Positions 1 to 8,260 of a DNA stretch of 64,000 bases are shown piece by piece; position 1 is the first letter of the stretch; each line of letters opens with the position of its first letter. Position numbers and translations under genes: made by a program. The notes under the pieces were generated by a model. It did not search any database, was not told where the DNA came from, and saw nothing but the letters and a program-made list of their open reading frames with translations. Source of the DNA: Staphylococcus simulans (lineage in GTDB: Bacteria > Bacillota > Bacilli > Staphylococcales > Staphylococcaceae); contig NZ_PZGG01000001.1 of NCBI RefSeq assembly GCF_003043455.1, positions 1-64,000 on the forward strand. Reading direction: 5' to 3'.

Positions 1-3
1 GAA

Positions 4-426
4 TTATAACGCTTTCGACATGGTTACATGTTCAATATTTTCCTCTAGAAATACGTCGCCCTCGGCTTTATAACCTAATGATTCATAAAAAGCTTGTGCT
101 TGTATTTGACCATTTAAAACAGCTTTTGAAAATCCATCATTTTTCGCAATTGTTTCAATATATTTCATTAAATCGCGACCGATCCCTTGTTTTCTGTAAT
201 CTTTCAAAACTGCTACACGTTCCATTTTTGCAACACCATTGTAATCTCTGTATCGTGCTGTGGCAATAGGGCGGTGGTTATCATCATATCCGATAATATG
301 TTTAGATACATCTTCAAATTCATCCAATTCATTTTCTAATGGTACATTTTGTTCATGCACAAAGACTTCTATTCTTACATCAAAGACATCCTGCATTTCT
401 TTTTTGCTTTTTGCGATTTTAAACAT
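4..426 (-). CDS. GNAT family N-acetyltransferase
   Basis: Predicted acetyl-CoA dependent N-acetyltransferase of about 140 residues; the substrate is unknown. The acetyl-CoA loop is visible as RKQGIGRDLM, preceded by the beta strand MERVAVLKDY, and the C-terminal YESLGYKAEGDVF is typical of the GNAT fold. The frame is open to 441, but a GAGG box lies 9 nt before the ATG at 424-426, so the protein probably starts MFKIAKSKKE. It is transcribed leftward and is separated from the upstream DUF2538 gene by a terminator at 472-514, so it likely has its own promoter. Family assignment is solid; function is not. Confidence 0.85.
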   Translation of the reverse strand: MFKIAKSKKEMQDVFDVRIEVFVHEQNVPLENELDEFEDVSKHIIGYDDNHRPIATARYRDYNGVAKMERVAVLKDYRKQGIGRDLMKYIETIAKNDGFSKAVLNGQIQAQAFYESLGYKAEGDVFLEENIEHVTMSKAL

Positions 427-471
427 ATTCATCATCCTCATATTTATTTTTTAGATACGGTATAAGCGTAC

Positions 472-514
472 AAAAAAATCGTTACAGATGCATGTATTCA
501 TGCGCTGTAACGAT
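472..514 (-). terminator. Rho-independent terminator of the lcpB-DUF2538 unit
   Basis: An 11-bp stem (AATCGTTACAG with CTGTAACGATT) has an inner GCATG/CATGC stem. On the minus strand it is followed by a run of seven T. Confidence 0.85.
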
Positions 515-522
515 TAATTAAT

Positions 523-993
523 TTATTGAGCATATTTACGTACGATGGCTGTATATTGCCAGAATATACGCATTTGCGCAATGTTCCAGTTATTCATTCC
601 CATAGTGAAGCCTGATGGTTTAAAGATATTAACGTCAGTCACTTCAAGTGCTGCCGCAATTAAATATTGAATGGGAACACTGATGTTTTTCATGGTTTCA
701 GTAATTCCGTTTTCATCATAAACCCAAGAGAAGGGTAGTTCAGATTCGAACACATCGACACGATCAAATATTTCAGGTAGGGCAACGATATAACAAGCAC
801 CATCGATAAATGGATTTTCAACACTATCTTTATAGTAAAGCAGTAACGCTTCATAATTCTCCCTATGCGCATGGTTCACATAGAAGAATTCATTTCTGAA
901 ATGTGCCATATCTTTACTGTGGATGATTTGTTGCTCTAAAATACCGAACATTCCATTGATATTATTTAATTTCTCATAGGTTTTACGTGGCAT
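523..993 (-). CDS. DUF2538 family protein
   Basis: A 156-residue soluble protein with no signal peptide or membrane segment. It resembles the staphylococcal DUF2538 family, whose function is unknown. The ATG at 991-993 has a GAGGAG box upstream on the minus strand. It begins 18 nt after the stop of the LCP gene and shares its terminator, so the two are probably cotranscribed. The same pairing (acetyltransferase, DUF2538, LCP protein) occurs near fmtA in S. aureus as I recall it. I cannot infer a biochemical role. Confidence 0.8.
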   Translation of the reverse strand: MPRKTYEKLNNINGMFGILEQQIIHSKDMAHFRNEFFYVNHAHRENYEALLLYYKDSVENPFIDGACYIVALPEIFDRVDVFESELPFSWVYDENGITETMKNISVPIQYLIAAALEVTDVNIFKPSGFTMGMNNWNIAQMRIFWQYTAIVRKYAQ

Positions 994-1011
994 ACGTTAT
1001 CGCTCCTCTTT

Positions 1012-2274
1012 CTAATAAAAGTCTTGACCAGAAGGCGCTTGTTGCTGCGCTGGGTTATTATTCATATTCGGATTTTGATTGTTTCCAGGGTTTTGATTTT
1101 GATTAAAGCCGTTATTTTGATTTTGTTGGTTATTCCATTGTTCATTACCCGAATTATCATATTGTTGATTATTATTGGATTGTTCATCTTGAGATTGGTC
1201 ATCATTTTCTTCATCTTCAGTTGTATCTTTTTGATTATCTCTTAATAAACTATCATCAATCGGTGTTAATGGTATCAATTCGCCATATTGTTTGATAACA
1301 CGTTCGTTTAAGAATTCATCCTTATCTTTGATTTTAGATAAACCTAAATCTGAACGCAGTAAGTTTGCATATTTCTTAATACTCTTGATATCCGGATTGT
1401 AATAATAGATACCGTTAAGCAACTCGTTATCTCCTTCGATTTGAGCTGTTTTAATATCTAAATCAGCTGGAAGGTAAGTCGTAAGTAATTTTTGGATATC
1501 TTTGTTTGAAAGGTTATGTTTTGAGTTTTTACCTACAATCTTAATTAAGTTATCAAGTTTGTTTACTTTATCTAACTTTTGCGCTTTTGTTGCGAGGATT
1601 TTAATTAAATCCATTTGACGTTGTCCGCGTTTTAAATCGGAATCATGATATCTTGTTCTGGCTACAGCAAGAGCTTGATCCCCGTTCAGTTTATGATAGC
1701 CCTTTTTAACTTTAATACGGCCATCATCACCAGTATTAGGCTCGTTTAAATTATATGGAACATCATAGTAAATACCGCCAAGTTCATCAACGGCTTGTAC
1801 GAAAGCATCCATATCTATACGTACATAGCAATCGACAGGTACATTTAATGTAGCTTCTACTGCATCCATTGAAGCATTCGGTCCACCAAATGCATGGGCA
1901 TGTGTGATTTTATCAAAATAGCCGACTTTAGGAATATAGCTGATAGTGTCTCGTGGAATACTTAACATTCTGACCTGTTTCTTATCAGGATTGAATGTTG
2001 AAAGAATCATTGCGTCTGTGCGTGACTTCTCAGTGGCTTGACCGCCTTCTCGTCTGCCTTTATTATCATCTATTCCTAAAAAAAGTATGGAAATCGGCTC
2101 CTTTGCAGGATTGACTTTACCATCACGTAAATTCGATACTCTATTGGAATTATCGCTGAACGATGAATCGATTGCGCTTCTAGAAGTTTTATATAACATC
2201 ACTGCGAATATAATAGGAATAATGACCAGGACGAGTGAAAGAAGTATTAAAAAATACTTGAAAATTTTATTCAT
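1012..2274 (-). CDS. lcpB: LytR-CpsA-Psr (LCP) family cell-wall ligase, LcpB-like
   Basis: LCP enzymes transfer undecaprenyl-phosphate linked glycopolymers such as wall teichoic acid to peptidoglycan outside the membrane. The protein (about 420 aa) has one N-terminal transmembrane helix (residues 5-25) and then the LCP domain, with the diagnostic segments RTDAMILS, LSIPRDT and ARTRYHDSDLKRGQRQ, which hold the Arg/Asp residues that bind phosphate and metal. The last 80 or so residues are an acidic then Asn/Gln-rich low-complexity tail. The frame is open to 2295, but a GGGAG box favours the ATG at 2272-2274. The neighbours fmtA and qox match the S. aureus lcpB setting, hence the symbol. Confidence 0.85.
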   Translation of the reverse strand: MNKIFKYFLILLSLVLVIIPIIFAVMLYKTSRSAIDSSFSDNSNRVSNLRDGKVNPAKEPISILFLGIDDNKGRREGGQATEKSRTDAMILSTFNPDKKQVRMLSIPRDTISYIPKVGYFDKITHAHAFGGPNASMDAVEATLNVPVDCYVRIDMDAFVQAVDELGGIYYDVPYNLNEPNTGDDGRIKVKKGYHKLNGDQALAVARTRYHDSDLKRGQRQMDLIKILATKAQKLDKVNKLDNLIKIVGKNSKHNLSNKDIQKLLTTYLPADLDIKTAQIEGDNELLNGIYYYNPDIKSIKKYANLLRSDLGLSKIKDKDEFLNERVIKQYGELIPLTPIDDSLLRDNQKDTTEDEENDDQSQDEQSNNNQQYDNSGNEQWNNQQNQNNGFNQNQNPGNNQNPNMNNNPAQQQAPSGQDFY

Positions 2275-2681
2275 TAGTCTTGCTCCCGGTTTCAATTTTA
2301 AGATGTAGCAATCCTAAAAATAGGCAGCTGATGCACACCTCATGGATTGCCGATAAATTTGCTCATTATAACCATATATTTTAATACTAATATGGCTAAA
2401 TTACAAACTTTGTATCCCACTTATTATTTCACATTCAAGCCTAATAAAAAAGTAAATACAGTAATTTTTTTGGAGCTTTGGTATTTAATCAAAGTAACGT
2501 ATAGAGTCAACTACAATGTTGACATTTAATTATTACGATATTGTGAGAATATTTAGTCCAGAGATGTATGTCAATCTGAAAAACATAAGTTATAATAAAA
2601 CTATTGAAGTGAAGTAATAATATCTATTATTGAGGGCTATTGACTTATAGTAGGTTTTAAATTTTAGAGAGGAGCTTAAGT
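2275..2681. other. Divergent intergenic region between lcpB and pgcA
   Basis: This 407-bp stretch has no convincing gene. Minus-strand candidate -10 TATAAT for lcpB lies at 2365-2370. A CCATAT...ATATGG dyad is at 2372-2395 and a perfect GTCAAC-6 nt-GTTGAC dyad at 2506-2523. A plus-strand -10 TATAAT for pgcA is at 2591-2596. The -35 elements are poor, so regulation by an activator or a dyad-binding repressor is possible but unproven. Confidence 0.5.
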
Positions 2682-4334
2682 ATGAAATTGAATTGGGAAA
2701 ATAAGATAGAAGAAAGTTTAGTTTCAGAGTTTTATAATGAGCAAACCGAAAGCGTTAAGACTGAAGGATTTACTGATACGCTCGCATTCGGTACTGCTGG
2801 TATTAGAGGATTAATTGGTTTAGGACCAGGCCGTTTAAATGCGTTCACAGTACGTAAAGTTGCGGTAGGCTTAGCCAAATATTTGAGTGAACATAAACCT
2901 GAATCATTAGTAGTGATTCATTTTGATACACGTTTCTTGTCGGAAGAATTTGCACACGAAATCGCTGCAGTGTTAGCACAATACGATGTGAAAGCTGTAG
3001 TAGGCAAACGCTATAATTCTACACCAGAATTATCATTTGCGGTACGTTATTTAGAAGCAGACGCAGGGGTCATGATTACAGCGAGTCACAATCCAAAAGA
3101 ATATAACGGTATTAAAATTTATGGTGCAGACGGCGGCCAATTGTTGCCTCAACCTTCTGAGATGTTAAGCAGTTATATCAATCAAATTGAAGATCCATTA
3201 GATATTGAAGGTGGAGATTTTGAAGAAGGGTTGAACAAAGGCTTGATTACATACTTATCAGAAGATGTCACAGAAGCTTATAAAGCAGAAGTAATTAAAT
3301 TAGTCGGTTCAATTCCAACACAAACTGAAAAAATTGCGCTCACAAGTTTACATGGTACAAGTTTGCCGATTTTATCGGAAATCTTTGAAAAATTAAATTA
3401 CAGTAATTTTGTTATTGAAAAAGAACAATCACAACCAGATGGCAGCTTCCCAACTGTTGCTTATGCTAATCCTGAAGAAGAACAAGCATTTACGTATAGT
3501 TTACGTTTAGCTGATCAAGAAGATGCACAATTAATTTTAGCGACAGATCCAGATGCTGACCGTTTCGGCATGATTGAACGCTATAATGACGGCACACATC
3601 GCTATTTCAACGGAAATGAAATCGGATTGATCTTATTAAAATTACGCTATGATCAATTAACAGCAGAAGGTACAAACCAACCACTATACATGGTGAAATC
3701 TATCGTCAGCAGTGCAGCAAGTGATCGCTTAGCACAAGCGTTAGACTTAGAAAGCAACACAGTTTTAACAGGATTCAAATTCATCTCTGAAATCCTTCAA
3801 AATAAACAAGATACAAATGAACAACTAGTATTAGGTTATGAAGAAAGTCATGGATATCTTGCAGCACCATTCTCAAGAGATAAAGATGCAATTCAAATGA
3901 TTCCGTTAGTCGTGAAATATAAAAACGAATTAGCACAACAAGGTAAAACGTTTAAAGATGTTTTAGATGAAGTTTATGCCTTAACAGGTGTTTTCAAAGA
4001 CAAAACGATTTCACCTAAATTTGAAGGGGCAGCAGGCAGACAAAAAATTAGTGAATTACTGGAAGGTTTCAGAAAAGAACAGCCTAATACATTACTAGGG
4101 TTAAACGTAAAACAAATTGAAGATTATCAAACAAAGACAATTACAAATCTAGTCAACCACGAAACAGTGGAAACGAGTTTACCACAAAGCAACTTAATCC
4201 GCTTCATTTTAGATGAGGGCTTTATTGCGTTAAGACCTTCAGGTACAGAACCTAAAATTAAAGTGTACTTCTCATTAAATGTTGAAGATTTCGAAGCTGT
4301 TGTTACACAATTTGAACAAACATATTTAGATTAA
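2682..4334 (+). CDS. pgcA: Alpha-phosphoglucomutase
   Basis: Interconverts glucose-6-phosphate and glucose-1-phosphate, the precursor of UDP-glucose for glycolipid anchors of lipoteichoic acid and for wall teichoic acid glycosylation. It has 550 residues, close to the family length. The catalytic phosphoserine loop is TASHNPKEYNG with Ser135, the metal loop is DPDADRFG, the sugar-binding loop is GYEESHGY, and the phosphate-binding loop near the C-terminus is RPSGTEPK. The ATG follows a GAGAGGAG box. No terminator separates it from the downstream fmtA-like gene 53 bp away, so it may lead a three-gene envelope operon. In S. aureus pgcA is, as I recall, elsewhere. Confidence 0.95.
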   Translation: MKLNWENKIEESLVSEFYNEQTESVKTEGFTDTLAFGTAGIRGLIGLGPGRLNAFTVRKVAVGLAKYLSEHKPESLVVIHFDTRFLSEEFAHEIAAVLAQYDVKAVVGKRYNSTPELSFAVRYLEADAGVMITASHNPKEYNGIKIYGADGGQLLPQPSEMLSSYINQIEDPLDIEGGDFEEGLNKGLITYLSEDVTEAYKAEVIKLVGSIPTQTEKIALTSLHGTSLPILSEIFEKLNYSNFVIEKEQSQPDGSFPTVAYANPEEEQAFTYSLRLADQEDAQLILATDPDADRFGMIERYNDGTHRYFNGNEIGLILLKLRYDQLTAEGTNQPLYMVKSIVSSAASDRLAQALDLESNTVLTGFKFISEILQNKQDTNEQLVLGYEESHGYLAAPFSRDKDAIQMIPLVVKYKNELAQQGKTFKDVLDEVYALTGVFKDKTISPKFEGAAGRQKISELLEGFRKEQPNTLLGLNVKQIEDYQTKTITNLVNHETVETSLPQSNLIRFILDEGFIALRPSGTEPKIKVYFSLNVEDFEAVVTQFEQTYLD

Positions 4335-4387
4335 TTTAAAGTTAGATAAACAAACAAGAAAGACATATCAAAAAAAAGAGGAAATGA

Positions 4388-5545
4388 ATGAACAGAAAAA
4401 TAAGAAATGGCATGATTTTTGTCATTGTAGTTACGTTGTTAGTCGGTGTATTTTCGTTTTATTTAAATTGGAAGCATCATCAAAGTTATACCCAGCATCA
4501 ACTGCCGAAAATAAATGAAACCGCACAGTCAAAAGAAAAAGCAGATTATCATACTGTAATGAAAGATAACGCAGTGGATCCTAAAATTGATGCATATTTA
4601 AAAGATAAGGGTTTCAACGGTACAATAACGATCTTTCATAAAGGTCAACTAATTATGGATAAAGCATATGGTTATCAAAATTTTGAAGAACATAAGAAGA
4701 ATACACCGAATTCTATGTATTTGATTGGTTCTTCTCAAAAATTTACCACAGGGTTATTGTTAAAGAAACTAGAGAGTGAAGGGAAGCTTAATATTAATGA
4801 TCCGCTAGATAAATATTTACCTTGGTTTAAAACAGAGCACCCCCTTTATTTGAAGGATTTAATGTTGCATCGAAGCGGTTTGAAGAAGTTTACAGGCAGT
4901 AATACGGCTCACAGTAATGAAGATGTTGCGAGAGAGTTACAACGTGCAGGCATTCAGCCGGGTAAATATCATAAACATCAATATAATGATGGGAACTACA
5001 TTATATTGTCTGATGTTATCCAAAAAGTGACACACAAGCCATTTGATCAATACTTTGATGAAACATTAAAAAATCCGAACCAATTATATAGAACTGCTTT
5101 CTATAACGAAACAGAATACCAGCCGTTTATGGCACAAGGTTACAATGCTGAAAAACAGCCGACCACTTTGAAATTTATGGATCATTATTACGGTGCAGGG
5201 AATTTGTTTATGTCAACGAGAGATATGGCAAAGCTGATTGCAAACTTGCAGGAGAATAAAATTTTATCTCCAAAAGATACACAAGGGTTGCTTTATGAAG
5301 TACACACATCGAACTACAATGAACCTTATCGTTATGGTTTTTATAGTTACGATAATGGTAACCGTGTCAATGGTATGTTTTTCGGACATCAAATGACCAG
5401 CTATTTTAACAAAGATTACATCGTGGTGATGGGAACGAACTATCAATATCCAAAATATGTTAACGAACACTATATGAAAGATATCTTTGTTAAACAATTA
5501 CATCAACCAGATCCAACTAAAAAAACGCAGCGTCATTTGATTTAA
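4388..5545 (+). CDS. fmtA: FmtA-like serine hydrolase, copy 1
   Basis: Member of the penicillin-binding/beta-lactamase-fold esterases. S. aureus FmtA removes D-alanine from teichoic acids and affects methicillin resistance. The 385-aa protein has an N-terminal membrane anchor (residues 8-26), then an extracellular domain with the S-x-x-K motif SSQK (Ser115 to Lys118) and the YND motif in KHQYNDGNY. Blocks YYGAGNLFMS and RYGFYSYDNGNR match FmtA closely. A GAGG box precedes the ATG. It is followed at 83 bp by a paralogue. Family assignment is strong; the precise substrate is inferred from S. aureus. Confidence 0.88.
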   Translation: MNRKIRNGMIFVIVVTLLVGVFSFYLNWKHHQSYTQHQLPKINETAQSKEKADYHTVMKDNAVDPKIDAYLKDKGFNGTITIFHKGQLIMDKAYGYQNFEEHKKNTPNSMYLIGSSQKFTTGLLLKKLESEGKLNINDPLDKYLPWFKTEHPLYLKDLMLHRSGLKKFTGSNTAHSNEDVARELQRAGIQPGKYHKHQYNDGNYIILSDVIQKVTHKPFDQYFDETLKNPNQLYRTAFYNETEYQPFMAQGYNAEKQPTTLKFMDHYYGAGNLFMSTRDMAKLIANLQENKILSPKDTQGLLYEVHTSNYNEPYRYGFYSYDNGNRVNGMFFGHQMTSYFNKDYIVVMGTNYQYPKYVNEHYMKDIFVKQLHQPDPTKKTQRHLI

Positions 5546-5627
5546 ACCATTTTTTAGTATCAATATTTGAATATAATAAAAAAGCAACTTATCATTTCAA
5601 AACGTGACATCAGTGAAGAGGACAACA

Positions 5628-6791
5628 ATGAAGAGAAAACTAATAAAGATAATGATATTTATATTAATAGTCGCGCTGTTAGTCGGTGTGATGACTTACT
5701 ATTTAAACTGGAAACATATTCAACAATATGGACACCATCATAACTTTTTAAAATCTAAAGAAAATCATCAAGCAGTTCAAGTCGGAAGTTATAAAACTGT
5801 AATAGACGAAAAGAATGTGCGATATAAAGCCATTGATGCGTATTTGAAAAAACAAAAATTTAATGGTGATATTGCGATATATTACCAAGGTAAACTCGTG
5901 ATGGATAAAGGCTATGGTTATCAAGACTTTATCAATCGTAAAAAGACGAATCCTAATTCAATGTATTTGATTGGTTCAGCACAAAAGTTTATGACAGGTA
6001 TGATGCTTAAAAAGTTAGAGACAAAAGGTAAACTGAACATCAATGATGAGGTGACTCAATATCTGCCTTGGTTTCAAACTAATGAACCTTTGATTTTGCG
6101 TGATTTCATGTTGCATCAAAGCGGTATACAAATGTTTCGTCCGAAAACAAATATCCATAGTATAGATGGGGCAGTACACATGTTGCAGGAACAAGGGTTG
6201 CAACCGAATATGTTTAGAAAGCATCAATATAATGATGCGAATTATATTGTGTTAGCGCGCGTGATTGAAGCGGTCACTAAAATGTCATATGCAGATTATT
6301 TCAATCAAAACTTTGCGCAACCATATGAATTGAATCAAACAGCCTTCTACAACAACACTGCTTATAAACCGTATATGGCTAAAGGCTATAATGAATTGAA
6401 AATACCAGAGCTTCCTGCGTACATGGATCAATATTATGGGGCAGGTAACTTGTATATGGCGCCACGAGACATGGGTAAATTTGTCTTAGCACTACAAAAT
6501 TATAAGATGTTAAACGAAAACGCCACAAATCAACTGCTACATGAAATAAATACGAAAGAGTTTCCGCATGCATATCGTTATGGCTTTTACAGCTATGGGC
6601 AAAGTGCACGCGCGAATGGTATCTTTTATGGACAACAATTTACTTGTTACTTCAATAAAGATTATATATTAGTAATGGGTACCAATTATCAAAAACCAGT
6701 TGGTAAAAACGAAACATTTATGAAAAAGATTTTTATGGATTATCTGAAGCAACCAGATCCGACAAAAATAAAAAAACAAACAGTAGAATAA
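5628..6791 (+). CDS. FmtA-like serine hydrolase, copy 2
   Basis: Tandem paralogue of the preceding gene, 387 residues from the chosen ATG. The frame is open upstream to a GTG at 5604, but GAGGA sits 6 nt before the ATG at 5628 and gives the same MKRK/MNRK-type start as copy 1. Signal anchor is residues 5-26; catalytic motif is SAQK (Ser117 to Lys120); second motif is YND in KHQYNDANY; and the block YYGAGNLYMA is present. The copies share motif order and the C-terminal QPDPTK. The duplication is old enough for clear divergence. A terminator at 6807-6852 ends the pgcA-fmtA-fmtA group. Either copy could be the functional FmtA. Confidence 0.86.
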   Translation: MKRKLIKIMIFILIVALLVGVMTYYLNWKHIQQYGHHHNFLKSKENHQAVQVGSYKTVIDEKNVRYKAIDAYLKKQKFNGDIAIYYQGKLVMDKGYGYQDFINRKKTNPNSMYLIGSAQKFMTGMMLKKLETKGKLNINDEVTQYLPWFQTNEPLILRDFMLHQSGIQMFRPKTNIHSIDGAVHMLQEQGLQPNMFRKHQYNDANYIVLARVIEAVTKMSYADYFNQNFAQPYELNQTAFYNNTAYKPYMAKGYNELKIPELPAYMDQYYGAGNLYMAPRDMGKFVLALQNYKMLNENATNQLLHEINTKEFPHAYRYGFYSYGQSARANGIFYGQQFTCYFNKDYILVMGTNYQKPVGKNETFMKKIFMDYLKQPDPTKIKKQTVE

Positions 6792-6806
6792 AAGTATGAA
6801 GTAATA

Positions 6807-6852
6807 GACTGTCTCACATATGATGAAGTGTATAGTGAGATAGTCTTTATTT
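6807..6852 (+). terminator. Terminator after the fmtA pair
   Basis: GACTGTCTCAC pairs with GTGAGATAGTC (10 of 11 pairs plus one wobble), followed by TTTATTTG. Confidence 0.8.
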
Positions 6853-6976
6853 GTTTCCAAAAGAATTGTCAAATAAAGAGAAAAGAATATATTTAAATGT
6901 ATAATAACACAAAATATTGGGAATCATTTAAATAATTCATGGCCTAACGGGTATATAAATACAAGGAGGAATCGAT

Positions 6977-7591
6977 ATGCAGAAAAAAATGCTTTCTTTA
7001 TTAGTCGTTTCCGGTTTAGTCCTTGCTGCATGCGGACAAGGTGGATCAAGCGATGAAAACAAAAATGATTCAGAACAAAAAGCCAATACTGAACAAAAAC
7101 AAAAAGGTGATACTTCTGGTACAAGCGAGACTGGTAAAAACAGTAACGTTATTAAACTAGGAGATATTAAAACTCAACCTGAAGATGCAGTAAAAACTGC
7201 TAAGAAAGAGTATGATGGTGAATTAAAAGAAATCTCATTTGAAAAAGAACAAGGCAAATGGGCATATAAAATCGATTTACAAAAACAAGGTGAAGAAGGA
7301 GAAGTTATCATCAACAGTAAAGATGGTAAAGTCATGAATAAATCAACTGAAAAAGAAGATGATTATGACAAAGCAAAATCATTTAAATATGAAGACTTCA
7401 AACCTTATGATGAAATCATCAAAAAAGCGAAAGACAACTTCAATGGTGATATCCATGAATGGTCATTATCAAGAGATAGTGACGAAGGTAAATTCGTTTA
7501 CGATGTAGACTTACAAAAAGGCAACTCTAAACAAGAGTTCAGCTTGGATGCGAAAACAGCTAAAATTTTAAAAAATGAAAAAGATGACTAA
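6977..7591 (+). CDS. PepSY-repeat lipoprotein
   Basis: A 204-residue predicted lipoprotein. The signal peptide ends in the lipobox LAAC (Cys19), followed by a Ser/Asn/Lys/Gln-rich linker to about residue 60 and two PepSY-like repeats (about 70-130 and 140-200), each with the strand pattern W/F-x-Y-x-I/V-D-L-Q-K and a final DAKTAK/SKDGKV turn. PepSY modules are usually linked to protease inhibition or envelope sensing, but no partner is evident here. A strong AGGAGG box precedes the ATG. It stands alone between two terminators. Confidence 0.85.
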   Translation: MQKKMLSLLVVSGLVLAACGQGGSSDENKNDSEQKANTEQKQKGDTSGTSETGKNSNVIKLGDIKTQPEDAVKTAKKEYDGELKEISFEKEQGKWAYKIDLQKQGEEGEVIINSKDGKVMNKSTEKEDDYDKAKSFKYEDFKPYDEIIKKAKDNFNGDIHEWSLSRDSDEGKFVYDVDLQKGNSKQEFSLDAKTAKILKNEKDD

Positions 7592-7608
7592 TCATTAAAT
7601 ATGAAATG

Positions 7609-7643
7609 GACTACTTAGGTTATTGCCTAGGTAGTCTTTTTTT
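7609..7643 (+). terminator. Terminator of the PepSY lipoprotein gene
   Basis: GACTACTTAGG pairs with CCTAGGTAGTC (one wobble), followed by seven T. Confidence 0.85.
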
Positions 7644-7675
7644 GTGTCAAAATGTAAGGGAATTCATTCAAATTC

Positions 7676-7689
7676 TTAAAGCGCTGTCA
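7676..7689 (+). promoter_or_regulatory. Possible CcpA (cre) site upstream of lacFEG
   Basis: TTAAAGCGCTGTCA matches about 12 of 14 positions of the staphylococcal/bacillary cre consensus. It lies about 70 bp upstream of the lacF -35 box. Catabolite repression of lactose genes would be expected. Confidence 0.4.
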
Positions 7690-7758
7690 ATTTCATGTAG
7701 ATTATGTAACTTATTTGTCATAAATCGCTTGAAACAACTATAATTTTTAAAATTTGAA

Positions 7759-7787
7759 TTGACTAGTACGAGTTAAAAAGTTACATT
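7759..7787 (+). promoter_or_regulatory. Predicted lacFEG promoter
   Basis: -35 TTGACT at 7759-7764, a 17-nt spacer, and -10 TACATT at 7782-7787. The -10 is weak, but the layout matches the lacA promoter exactly, including an 8-nt gap to the first operator repeat. Confidence 0.65.
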
Positions 7788-7795
7788 ATTATTGT

Positions 7796-7825
7796 GAACA
7801 AAAACGAACAATAACGAACATAAAA
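7796..7825 (+). promoter_or_regulatory. Predicted LacR operator, lacFEG side
   Basis: Three abutting 10-bp direct repeats, GAACAAAAAC, GAACAATAAC and GAACATAAAA, sit just downstream of the -10 box on one face of the helix. A partial inverted copy (TGTTCACGTTGTATCGTT) follows at 7843-7862. The same pattern occurs at lacA. Confidence 0.7.
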
Positions 7826-7915
7826 GCTGCGATAATTTTTTATATGTTCACGTTGTATCGTTGGCGTTGATAATTGTAAATTACACATTTTAATTCAACC
7901 TAAGGGGGAAACACC

Positions 7916-8245
7916 ATGAGCAACAAAGAAGAAAACATGATGATTGGTTTCACAATCGTTGCGATTGCAGGTGATGCACGTCGTGAAGTTATGGCAGCTT
8001 TAGCCGCTGCTAAAGAAAACGATTTCGAACAAGCTCGTCAACACATTGTTGAAGCCAACAACTTTATCACAGAAGCACATAAGGAACAAACGCAAATGTT
8101 AGCGAAAGAAGCAGCAGGAGAAGCATCTGATATTAGTTTTATCATGGTTCACGGTCAAGACCATTTGATGACTACAATGGCTTTGAGAGACGCAGCAAAC
8201 TACATGATTGACTTATATGAACAACTCCGTGATTTAAAACACTAA
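7916..8245 (+). CDS. lacF: Lactose-specific PTS enzyme IIA
   Basis: Cytoplasmic IIA of the lactose phosphotransferase system; it takes phosphate from HPr and passes it to the IIB domain of LacE. It has 109 residues, slightly longer than the usual 103-105. The active-site segment MVHGQDHLM carries the phosphorylatable His79, with Asp82 of the trimer metal site nearby. It starts at ATG 7916 after an AAGGGGG box and is the first gene of lacFEG. It lies far from lacABCD, unlike the single lacABCDFEG operon of S. aureus. Confidence 0.95.
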   Translation: MSNKEENMMIGFTIVAIAGDARREVMAALAAAKENDFEQARQHIVEANNFITEAHKEQTQMLAKEAAGEASDISFIMVHGQDHLMTTMALRDAANYMIDLYEQLRDLKH

Positions 8246-8260
8246 TAAGCAGGTGACAGC

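Noticed and set aside
2347-2529. A 60-codon plus-strand frame between lcpB and pgcA
   Set aside because: No ribosome binding site, no recognisable family, AT-rich intergenic composition, and it overlaps likely promoter dyads.
7796-7825. Three 10-bp repeats as a CRISPR-like or transposon-end array
   Set aside because: The units are abutting with no spacers and no flanking genes for either system; the promoter position and the matching lacA array fit an operator.
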